A model generated the notes under the pieces. It did not search any database and was not told where the DNA came from. It saw nothing but the letters and a program-made list of their open reading frames with translations. The position numbers and the translations under genes were made by a program. From positions 1 to 7,343 of the forward strand of contig JAJCXU010000293.1 of assembly GCA_029263275.1 (NCBI GenBank): a DNA stretch of 7,343 nt, written 5' to 3'. The first letter of the stretch is position 1, and every line of letters begins with the position of its first letter. Of this stretch, positions 1 to 5,959 are shown piece by piece. The DNA comes from Ilumatobacter sp. Its GTDB lineage: Bacteria > Actinomycetota > Acidimicrobiia > Acidimicrobiales > Ilumatobacteraceae.

Positions 1-189
1 CATGAGGCCGAGCAGCACGGGCAGGAACGCCGGGCCGATGTCGATGTAGCTGACCGCGACCTCGACAGCGGTGATGGCCGCGAGGACGAAGAAGATCGCG
101 ATGAACTGCTTGTCGGTCGGGCTGTGATGTTCGTCGGCGTGCTCGTCAGGTGCAGCAGCGTCGTTGGTGGTCTCGATGATGTCAGTCAT
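1..189 (-). CDS. Cytochrome c oxidase subunit IV, small membrane subunit (3' end cut off by window)
   Basis: This is the first 63 codons of a small haem-copper oxidase subunit IV of the prokaryotic (COX4_pro-like) type, an accessory membrane subunit that stabilises the core. The ATG lies at 189, four bases after the subunit III stop. No good Shine-Dalgarno precedes it, so translation is probably coupled to subunit III. The first 23 residues are an acidic, His-containing cytoplasmic tail (DEHADEHHS at 15-23). Helix 1 follows (about residues 28-47) and contains the ITAVEVAVSYI segment typical of this family. A second helix has begun when the window ends (AFLPVLLGLM). The family is usually about 100 residues with three helices, so roughly a third is missing. 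The identification rests on position after ctaE plus the helix 1 pattern. The symbol is left blank because ctaF and coxD are used inconsistently for this protein. Confidence 0.8.
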   Translation of the reverse strand, partial: MTDIIETTNDAAAPDEHADEHHSPTDKQFIAIFFVLAAITAVEVAVSYIDIGPAFLPVLLGLM

Positions 190-193
190 GTGA

Positions 194-868
194 TCAAGCC
201 GGAATCAGGTAGACGAGGGTGAAGATAACGATCCAAACGATGTCGACGAAGTGCCAGTACAGACCGACCATCTCGACGGCCTCGGCCTTGTCGCCGGAAA
301 TCTTGTCTTTCTGCAGCATGCCGATCGTGGCGACCAGCATGATGATGCCGATCGACACGTGCACGCCGTGGAAGCCCGTGAGCGTGAAGAAGCTCGAGGA
401 GAACAAGCTCGTGGTGAAGCCCAAACCTTCGCGGTAGAAGGTGGTGAACTCGTAGATCTGGCCAGCGACGAACAGTCCGCCGAGCAGCGAGGTGACACCC
501 AGGAAGATCTTGGTGGCGCGGATGTCCTTGCGGTTGGCAGCACTGACGGCGAGCACCATCGTGAGCGACGACGTGAGGAGCACGAAGCTCGATGCCGACG
601 TGAAGGGGATGTCCCACAACTGGTCAGGGCCGAGGTTGGCCGAGTGCCGGTTGCGATAGAGCATGTAGGTGGAGATGAGGCCGCCAAACAGGAGGCACTC
701 AGAACCGAGGAACAACCACATCGCCAGCTTGATGTTGGACAGCCCGAGTGACGAGTGATGGCCACCATGATCGTCGTGGCCGTGGTCGTCACCTGCATGT
801 TCGTCAGGACGTGCGTCCACGACGTCTTCGGCGTCGGGCGCCGTCTCGGTGATCACCGAATCAGACAT
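194..868 (-). CDS. ctaE: Cytochrome c oxidase subunit III (5-helix actinobacterial form)
   Basis: Subunit III of the aa3-type core; it binds no metal but stabilises subunit I and supports proton uptake into the D-channel. The protein is 224 residues with five predicted helices (about 45-70, 91-110, 119-140, 157-185, 203-222), lacking the first two helices of the 7-helix form, as is usual in Gram-positive bacteria. Family marks are WLFLGSECLLFGG with the conserved Glu57, TGFHGVHV with His167 and His170, and YWHFVDIVW at 204-212. The start at 868 is chosen because an AAGGAA ribosome site lies just upstream, the protein then begins MSDSVITE, and the overlap with ctaD is only 8 bases. A longer reading frame to 943 would overlap ctaD by about 80 bases and add a non-family leader. 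Residues 22-38 form an Asp/His-rich cytoplasmic tail. Identification is very secure. Confidence 0.96.
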   Translation of the reverse strand: MSDSVITETAPDAEDVVDARPDEHAGDDHGHDDHGGHHSSLGLSNIKLAMWLFLGSECLLFGGLISTYMLYRNRHSANLGPDQLWDIPFTSASSFVLLTSSLTMVLAVSAANRKDIRATKIFLGVTSLLGGLFVAGQIYEFTTFYREGLGFTTSLFSSSFFTLTGFHGVHVSIGIIMLVATIGMLQKDKISGDKAEAVEMVGLYWHFVDIVWIVIFTLVYLIPA

Positions 869-2867
869 TGGCCAATTCCTTGCTCGTCTCGCCACCATCA
901 TCAGTGGGGTCGTAGTCGGACTGTGGTGCGTCGGCAGGCTCAAGGGCCCAACCGAACATCGCCATCGTCGCGATCGCGGCTCCGGCGAGGATCAGCAACG
1001 TGCTGTAGATGACGCCATAGGCCAACACCGGAAGCGAGAACGCGAGCACCATCGGCCAGTACGACGGCGCCGGGAGATGAATGTTCAGGTCGGCGTTGTC
1101 CTCTTCGTTCTGGATGACCTCTTCGCCGGTCATGTGCTGCACGTACTCGTGCTGGTCGCCCTCGCCAACGTCTTCGTACTTGCGATGGAAGAACTCGTCG
1201 AGATCTGACACAACGGGCGTGCGAGCGAAGTTGTACTCCTTGGGCGGGCTGCTCGTGATCCATTCGAGACTGCGCGCATCCCACGGGTCGGCGGGCGCCG
1301 GCGGGGTCTTTGAGCCGGGACGATGCGTGACCCAGATGTTGATGAGGAAGAAGAACACGCCGATGGCGAGCACGAACGTACCGATCGTGGCCACGAGGTT
1401 CCAGAAGCCGAGGTTGAAGAATCCCTCGCCGGCGCGGTATTCGGTCCAGACGTACATCCGTCGTGGCTGACCCTGCAGACCAATGATGTGCATCGGACCG
1501 AACGTGAGGTTCATGCCGATCATCATCAGCCAGAAGTTCCACTTGCCAAGGGTCTCGCTGAGCATCTTGCCGAAGATCTTCGGCCACCAGTAGTACATGC
1601 CGGAGAACAGGCCAACCACGCCGCCACCGAAGATGACGTAGTGGAAGTGGGCCACGATGTAGTACGTGTCGGTCTGCTGGGTGTCTGACGGCGCAATGGC
1701 GTGGGTGACACCCGACAGGCCGCCGATGGTGAACTCGACGATGAGTCCCACGGCAAACAACATGGCGGTGGTGAACTTCAACTTGCCGCCCCACATCGTG
1801 AGGGTCCAGTTGATGATCTTCACGCCGGTGGGCACGGCAATGGCCATCGTGGCGACCGAGAACACGGCAACCGACACCGGCCCAAGGCCAGAGGCGAACA
1901 TGTGGTGCGCCCACACGCCGAATCCGACGAAGCCGATGGCAGCGCCAGAGAAGACGACGAACGGATAGCCGAACAGCGGCTTCTTCGAGAACACCGGCAA
2001 GACTTCAGAGACGATGCCGAATGCGGGCAACACGATGATGTACACCTCGGGATGACCGAAGATCCAGAACAGGTGCTGCCAGAGCAGCGGGTCGGCGCCT
2101 GCTTCAACACTGAAGAACGTGGCCCCAAACGAACGCTGGAACATCAGCAAGAACAGCGCAACGGTGATGACCGGCATCGCGAACAGCAGCAACATCTGCG
2201 TGACGAAACCCATCCAGGTGAAGATCGGCATCTTCATCATCGTCATGCCGGGCGCACGCATGTTGAGCACCGTGACGATCAGGTTGATCGCGCCGACGAG
2301 GGAGGCAATACCGGTGATCAGCAGGCCAAGGGTCCAGAAGTCGATGCCGTTGCTCGGGCTGAAGGGCACCGAACTGTTCGGGGCATACATGAACCAGCCG
2401 CCGTCAGCGCCGCCGCCGAGGATCCAGGACGTGTTGATGAAAATTCCGCCGAAGACAAAGGTCCAGAGCGACAGCGCGTTGAGGCGTGGGAACGCCACGT
2501 CTCGGGCGCCGATCTGGAGCGGAATGAAGTAGTTGGCGAAGGCAGCAGCCATCGGCATCACGAAGAGGAACACCATGGTGGTGGCGTGCATCGTGAACAT
2601 CTGGTTGTACTTGTCAGCCGACAGGATGGTGCCGTCTGGACCGGCGAGCTGCAGGCGAATCAGCCCGGCTTCGAGGCCACCGATGATGAAGAAGAACAGC
2701 GCGACAGCGCCGTACATGATGCCGATCTTCTTGTGGTCGACGGTGAAGGCCCACGAGCGCCAGCCCTTGGTTTCGACCGGGCGGCGTAGGTAGCCGTAGC
2801 TCGTGGATGCCGAAGGCGCCGGCGCCTCGGTGGCGGGCGATTCAGTTGGGCGTTCGATGATGGCCAT
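861..2867 (-). CDS. ctaD: Cytochrome c oxidase subunit I, catalytic, A1-type, with extra C-terminal helical hairpin
   Basis: Catalytic subunit: binds haem a, haem a3 and CuB, reduces O2 to water and pumps protons. All ligands are visible: His94 and His409 for haem a, His407 for haem a3, and His272, His321 and His322 for CuB. HPEVY at 272-276 supplies the His-Tyr cross-link pair (His272/Tyr276) and Glu274 of the D-channel. Asp123 and Asn130 mark the D-channel entrance, Lys350 the K-channel, and Arg469/Arg470 the haem propionate site. This set defines an A1-type proton-pumping oxidase. The usual twelve helices end near residue 512 and are followed by the family tail motif LEWITSSPPKEYNF. At 668 residues it is about 90 longer than typical actinobacterial CtaD. 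The excess is an acidic linker (about 565-598) and a helical hairpin (601-645). The start ATG is preceded by GGAG at a 10-base spacing, and the gene lies 17 bases after ctaC. Confidence 0.97.
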   Translation of the reverse strand: MAIIERPTESPATEAPAPSASTSYGYLRRPVETKGWRSWAFTVDHKKIGIMYGAVALFFFIIGGLEAGLIRLQLAGPDGTILSADKYNQMFTMHATTMVFLFVMPMAAAFANYFIPLQIGARDVAFPRLNALSLWTFVFGGIFINTSWILGGGADGGWFMYAPNSSVPFSPSNGIDFWTLGLLITGIASLVGAINLIVTVLNMRAPGMTMMKMPIFTWMGFVTQMLLLFAMPVITVALFLLMFQRSFGATFFSVEAGADPLLWQHLFWIFGHPEVYIIVLPAFGIVSEVLPVFSKKPLFGYPFVVFSGAAIGFVGFGVWAHHMFASGLGPVSVAVFSVATMAIAVPTGVKIINWTLTMWGGKLKFTTAMLFAVGLIVEFTIGGLSGVTHAIAPSDTQQTDTYYIVAHFHYVIFGGGVVGLFSGMYYWWPKIFGKMLSETLGKWNFWLMMIGMNLTFGPMHIIGLQGQPRRMYVWTEYRAGEGFFNLGFWNLVATIGTFVLAIGVFFFLINIWVTHRPGSKTPPAPADPWDARSLEWITSSPPKEYNFARTPVVSDLDEFFHRKYEDVGEGDQHEYVQHMTGEEVIQNEEDNADLNIHLPAPSYWPMVLAFSLPVLAYGVIYSTLLILAGAAIATMAMFGWALEPADAPQSDYDPTDDGGETSKELANV
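876..881 (-). promoter_or_regulatory. Ribosome binding site of ctaE
   Basis: AAGGAA sits 7 bases before the ATG at 868, inside the last codons of ctaD. It decides the ctaE start against the longer frame that opens at 943. Confidence 0.7.
933..1067 (-). other. Extra C-terminal two-helix module of CtaD (residues 601-645)
   Basis: After the normal end of subunit I there is an acidic linker and then a hairpin of two hydrophobic helices, starting PSYWPMVLAF and ending FGWALEP. It aligns without gaps to residues 79-122 of the CtaF-like protein encoded at 4165-5376: the Trp-Pro-Met-Val start, a mid-hairpin Gly, an Ala-Gly and the closing Trp all coincide, with exactly 36 residues between the two Trp in each. 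The same arrangement is the second half of actinobacterial CtaF as I remember it. It may be an added subunit IV-like contact element; that role is inferred. Confidence 0.65.
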
Positions 2868-2877
2868 TGTTCAGTCG

Positions 2878-2881
2878 CTCC
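2878..2881 (-). promoter_or_regulatory. Ribosome binding site of ctaD
   Basis: GGAG lies 10 bases before the ATG of ctaD in the 17-base gap after the ctaC stop, the largest non-coding gap in the window. No terminator-like hairpin or promoter fits into this gap. Confidence 0.6.
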
Positions 2882-2884
2882 GGG

Positions 2885-4168
2885 TCACTTGCGCTCGAGC
2901 AGGTAGGCGATGAGCTGATCGATCTGATCTTCGCTCAGCGCCAGGTACGGCATGCCACGAGGGAGACCGTTGGTCTCTTCGAGGCTTTCAGGGTCGGTGT
3001 ACATCGGCTTCTTAGCCGGGGCGTTGCGGAGCCACTCGCGCAGCTCGACTTCGTTCAGGCAGCTCTCGCTGACACCTTCGAGGTAGGCCGCTCCGACGTC
3101 AGCCGAATCGGCTTCCCAGACATCGGCTCGACATTCGTTGCTGAGCAAGTCCCACGAGGCGCCGGCAAACGTGTTGCGGGTCATGAGGTTCGTGAGGTTC
3201 GGCGCAGCGCCGGACCACACGTTTTGGTCGGGTCGGGCGATGACGAGTTCGCCGTCATTGTCGGTGAGACCGTCGACTTGGTGGCAGCGCGAACACTGCG
3301 CGACGAAGGTGGATTCGCCTTCTGCGGCAAGCGTGCCCTCTTCGGGCGCAACGTACGCCTCGACTTGGTTGGCCTTCCAGGCAGCGAAGTCGTCAGGCTC
3401 CATGGCGACGACTTCCATCCGCATGTTGGCGTGGCTGAGACCGCAGAACTCGGTGCACTGGCCGGCGTAGATGCCCGGCTCGTCGGCCTCGAGACGCACG
3501 GTGTGCACGCGGCCTGGCACCATGTCGCGCTTGCCGTTGAGACGCGGGATCCACCACGAGTGGATGACGTCGCGGCTGGTGCCTCGGACGAGCACCTTCG
3601 TACCCGCTTCGATGACCATTTGGCCGGAGGTGACGATGGGCTCGTCGATACCGCCACAGCCCTCTTGGACGGGGTAGTCGACTTCCCACCACCACTGCTG
3701 GCCGGTGACATTGATGATGCACTCGGTGTCATCGGTCTTGTTCAGCGCCATCAGTGTGCTGACCGAGGGGATGGCCACGCCGATGAGGATCATCGCGGGA
3801 ATGATCGTGAGAACGATCTCGAGTGCGGGCTTGCCATGGCTCTGCTCAGGAATTGGCTGGCCGCGGTCACGGAACTTCCAGAACGCGACGCTGAGCACGG
3901 CGAACACGATGACGCCGACGACACCGGCGATGGCGTACACGACGTTGTCGAGCGAGTGGATCTTCTGGGCATTGGGACCAGCGGGGTCCCAGGTGTCTTG
4001 CGGTGCGTCTTGGGCACAGCCAGCAACTGCGGCTGCCAAGACGGCAACAGCGGAGAGGCGAGCGATGCGTACACGAGACGTCACGGATTTGACCGTAGTT
4101 GTGGGAGTCACTGCCTGCATTTTCGTCGTCGGTGGTTGAAGGTCACTCGTTGCGCTGCGAACGATCAC
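2885..4168 (-). CDS. ctaC: Cytochrome c oxidase subunit II with CuA centre and fused cytochrome c domain (caa3 type), lipoprotein
   Basis: Electron-entry subunit: haem c in its C-terminal domain passes electrons to CuA and on to haem a of CtaD. The 427-residue product has a long leader ending in a lipobox (AAAVAG before Cys51), then two helices (about 75-97 and 115-141). The CuA domain carries WWWEVDYP near 159-166 and ligands His203, Cys238, Glu240, Cys242, His246 and Met249. The cytochrome c domain has CSRCH at 292-296 and a likely distal Met406. Between them lies the caa3-family segment APNLTNLMTRNTFAGASWDL. It is followed by an apparent insertion of about 33 residues (340-372) holding Cys346 and Cys370. 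The GTG start at 4168 overlaps the previous stop (GTGA) and is preceded by GAGGTG at good spacing. ATG at 4120 is an alternative with no ribosome site and a shorter leader. Identification is very secure; the exact start is moderately secure. Confidence 0.95.
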   Translation of the reverse strand: MIVRSATSDLQPPTTKMQAVTPTTTVKSVTSRVRIARLSAVAVLAAAVAGCAQDAPQDTWDPAGPNAQKIHSLDNVVYAIAGVVGVIVFAVLSVAFWKFRDRGQPIPEQSHGKPALEIVLTIIPAMILIGVAIPSVSTLMALNKTDDTECIINVTGQQWWWEVDYPVQEGCGGIDEPIVTSGQMVIEAGTKVLVRGTSRDVIHSWWIPRLNGKRDMVPGRVHTVRLEADEPGIYAGQCTEFCGLSHANMRMEVVAMEPDDFAAWKANQVEAYVAPEEGTLAAEGESTFVAQCSRCHQVDGLTDNDGELVIARPDQNVWSGAAPNLTNLMTRNTFAGASWDLLSNECRADVWEADSADVGAAYLEGVSESCLNEVELREWLRNAPAKKPMYTDPESLEETNGLPRGMPYLALSEDQIDQLIAYLLERK

Positions 4169-5376
4169 GGCACCATCACCTCAAGATCGGCAATGGCCTT
4201 GCCCTCGGCGTCTGGCACGAAGAAGCGGAACGCCTCGGCGTCGTTGGACGATGAGATGCTCGGCTCGGGGATCACCAGCGTCAACAACTGCGCGCCGCCC
4301 GACTCGACGAGCGTGGTGCACTGCTGCAGCCGCTCGCTTGCCCCGTGCGACTCGTCGCCTGCGCCGTGCGATTCCTCTTCCTTGGCAGCTTCGGCCTCGG
4401 CGAGTTCGTCTTCGGTCAATGCCCGGAAGTCGTAGGTGAGTCGACGATCGTCATCGGAGTCGTTGCGGAACACGATGTTGAGTGGGCTCGAGCGTGGCAG
4501 CACCAGCGCTTCAGCGCCGACCTCGATGGGTCCGGGTACGTCGAACTCGAGTGCGCCCGCTGCGGTGAGCCTGACGGTGTAGGTGCTGGACTTGGTGGCG
4601 ACTGTTTGACTCGCGTCGTGGTCGTACTCGCCCTCTTCGCCCGTTGCGCACAAGCCCTCGGCAGCAGCGGTAGCAGTGGTCTCGTGTTCGTGGATGTCGC
4701 GTTCGCCATCGACGCCTGCGGCGACACCACCGGCGACGATCGCAACGGCACCAAGTGCCAGCGCACCGCTGATCGCGCCGCGCTTGACCGACGGGCGGAA
4801 TGCGAAGAAGAACGCAACGCACGCAATGAGCGTGGCGAGTACGCCAAAGGCGATGACCGTGTTGGTCTTGGACAGCCACAGCATGACCCGACTGAACGAG
4901 AAGGCGATGGCACCCACAGCGACGGCACCGACCAACGGATACTCGAGCGGGTTGGCGAGGCGGTTGCGAACTTCGGCATTGACGGCGCCATCGGCCGAGG
5001 CACCTTCAGCCCACGCCTGCACCATCCACTGGGCTCCGGCGGCCAGCACGATGACGATGCCGGCCGTGAAGAAGGTCTGCTGCGTCACGAGGCCGACGAG
5101 CAGGGTGGCTCCGCCCAGGGCGAACACCATCGGCCAGATGCTTGCGCCCGGAGGCTCGGTTGCGGCCTCAGACGTGGCGACGGCGGTGGTGTCCATCGCA
5201 GACAGGTTCGAGTCGCGTGCCCAGACGTTGAACGCCGCGATCGACGCGAGCGCGATGGCCGCGGAGATCAAGCCAACGATGCCCAGCGCCTCGGTCTGCG
5301 AGACGCCGTAGACGATGGCTGCCACGGTGGCGAGCACTGAGCTGCCAATGAGGAGTTTGGAACCTGTGGTGAACAT
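4165..5376 (-). CDS. CtaF-like (subunit IV-like) membrane protein with three extra helices and an extracytoplasmic domain
   Basis: I do not recognise this 403-residue protein as a whole. Residues 1-122 have the layout of actinobacterial cytochrome oxidase subunit IV (CtaF): helix 1 leading into IVYGVS, helix 2 ending in NVWARD, a hydrophilic cytoplasmic loop, then SIWPMV starting a two-helix hairpin that closes at Trp117. Three more helices follow (about 147-168, 172-193, 199-221). RPSVKRG between helices 6 and 7 fits a cytoplasmic loop, placing residues 222-403 outside the membrane. That domain is beta-rich with an acidic helical insert (about 320-348), two Cys (243, 353) and scattered His, including two ESHGA repeats. 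Its end (FRFFVPDAEGKAIADLEV) resembles a cupredoxin C-terminus without copper ligands. ATG at 5376 is chosen because it lies 7 bases after the previous stop and begins like CtaF; the frame open to 5487 would overlap that gene. The ribosome site (AAGTGAG) is weak, so coupling is likely. A role as oxidase accessory subunit is inferred from context. Confidence 0.75.
   Translation of the reverse strand: MFTTGSKLLIGSSVLATVAAIVYGVSQTEALGIVGLISAAIALASIAAFNVWARDSNLSAMDTTAVATSEAATEPPGASIWPMVFALGGATLLVGLVTQQTFFTAGIVIVLAAGAQWMVQAWAEGASADGAVNAEVRNRLANPLEYPLVGAVAVGAIAFSFSRVMLWLSKTNTVIAFGVLATLIACVAFFFAFRPSVKRGAISGALALGAVAIVAGGVAAGVDGERDIHEHETTATAAAEGLCATGEEGEYDHDASQTVATKSSTYTVRLTAAGALEFDVPGPIEVGAEALVLPRSSPLNIVFRNDSDDDRRLTYDFRALTEDELAEAEAAKEEESHGAGDESHGASERLQQCTTLVESGGAQLLTLVIPEPSISSSNDAEAFRFFVPDAEGKAIADLEVMVP
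4177..4182 (-). promoter_or_regulatory. Ribosome binding site of ctaC
   Basis: GAGGTG is 8 bases before the GTG at 4168 and lies within the last codons of the preceding gene. It supports the GTG over the ATG at 4120, which has no purine-rich site before it. Confidence 0.65.
5011..5142 (-). other. CtaF-type helical hairpin shared with the CtaD C-terminus (residues 79-122)
   Basis: This hairpin runs from SIWPMVFALGG to QWMVQAWAE and aligns without gaps with residues 602-645 of CtaD in the same operon. It forms helices 3 and 4 of the CtaF-like section of its protein. Confidence 0.6.
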
Positions 5377-5383
5377 CAAAGAC

Positions 5384-5959
5384 TCACTTGGTGATGTAGA
5401 CGACGAACCAGACGGCCGAGTAAATCGCCGCCATGGTGTACCAATAGATCGCGTGTGCGACGACGATGCCGTTGTCGCTTCGGCCACCGATTGACCGGAA
5501 CGCGGTCACTGCGGTGAAGGCCACGCCGATGATCATCAGGAGGGTGACCATCCCGGTGACGGCGTAGAACATGGTGGCGTAGGCGCCGTCGGCGATGCCG
5601 AGGCCCACTTGGGCGTAGATGAACGCTTGGGCATTGATCACCATGACGGCGACGAGCGCCGTGACGCCAAGTGCGAGGGCGGCGTGGCCCCGGTCTTGGC
5701 GCTTGACAGCCCACACGGCCCACTGGGCAAAGGTGCAGATCGCGATGAAGGCAATGAGTGCCACGTTGGCGGCCACCTCGGGGATGACCACGCCGTCCGG
5801 GAGCCAGGTGCCGTCGCTCTCGACGAAGTTCGTGCGCTGCTCAGACCAGACGGCGAGCATGCCGCCCGTGAGCATGACCATCATCATGCTGGCGATGACG
5901 GAGCCGGCAATGACCTGGCGGCGCGGAGCCGCGGCGGGGCCAGCGGTGAGGGCCTGCAT
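5384..5959 (-). CDS. Divergent cytochrome c oxidase subunit III-like membrane protein
   Basis: A 191-residue protein with five predicted helices (about 15-38, 61-86, 92-116, 127-153, 166-188), the same number as CtaE. Its second half aligns with CtaE: FYAVTGM against FTLTGF, and YWYTMAAIYSAVWFVVYI against YWHFVDIVWIVIFTLVYL without gaps. The signature residues are gone: His167 and His170 of CtaE become Val138 and Leu141, His206 and Asp209 become Tyr and Ala, and the conserved Glu57 position is a Met. The His-rich N-terminal tail of CtaE is also absent. The ATG overlaps the preceding stop by one base (TGATG) with AAAGG upstream, so it is coupled to the subunit I-like gene and is probably its partner, as CtaE is of CtaD. 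The function is unknown. Homology to subunit III is likely but weaker than for its neighbour; a generic five-helix protein is the alternative. Confidence 0.75.
   Translation of the reverse strand: MQALTAGPAAAPRRQVIAGSVIASMMMVMLTGGMLAVWSEQRTNFVESDGTWLPDGVVIPEVAANVALIAFIAICTFAQWAVWAVKRQDRGHAALALGVTALVAVMVINAQAFIYAQVGLGIADGAYATMFYAVTGMVTLLMIIGVAFTAVTAFRSIGGRSDNGIVVAHAIYWYTMAAIYSAVWFVVYITK

Noticed and set aside
869..943. Longer ctaE start at 943
   Set aside because: It overlaps ctaD by about 80 bases, whereas ATG 868 has a ribosome site and gives the expected subunit III N-terminus.
1701..2789. Plus-strand open frame of 362 codons opposite ctaD
   Set aside because: Its translation is dominated by Glu, Asp, His, Arg and Gln, mirroring hydrophobic codons of the opposite strand. 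It has no ribosome site or family motif and lies wholly inside ctaD.
2868..2884. Internal promoter or terminator between ctaC and ctaD
   Set aside because: The gap is only 17 bases and holds just a GGAG ribosome site; no hairpin or promoter elements can be seen.
2867..4435. Long plus-strand open frame of 522 codons opposite ctaC
   Set aside because: It is antisense to a securely identified subunit II, has low-complexity Arg/Asp/Val-rich composition without recognisable motifs, and is the kind of shadow frame expected in GC-rich coding DNA.
4345..5340. Plus-strand open frame of 331 codons opposite the CtaF-like gene
   Set aside because: Same shadow pattern: it is wholly antisense to a better supported membrane protein gene that fits the operon spacing.
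5377..5487. N-terminal extension of the CtaF-like protein to an upstream start at 5487
   Set aside because: It would overlap the subunit III-like gene by about 100 bases and add a Ser/Thr/Arg-rich leader; the ATG at 5376 fits the 7-base gap and the CtaF-like beginning.
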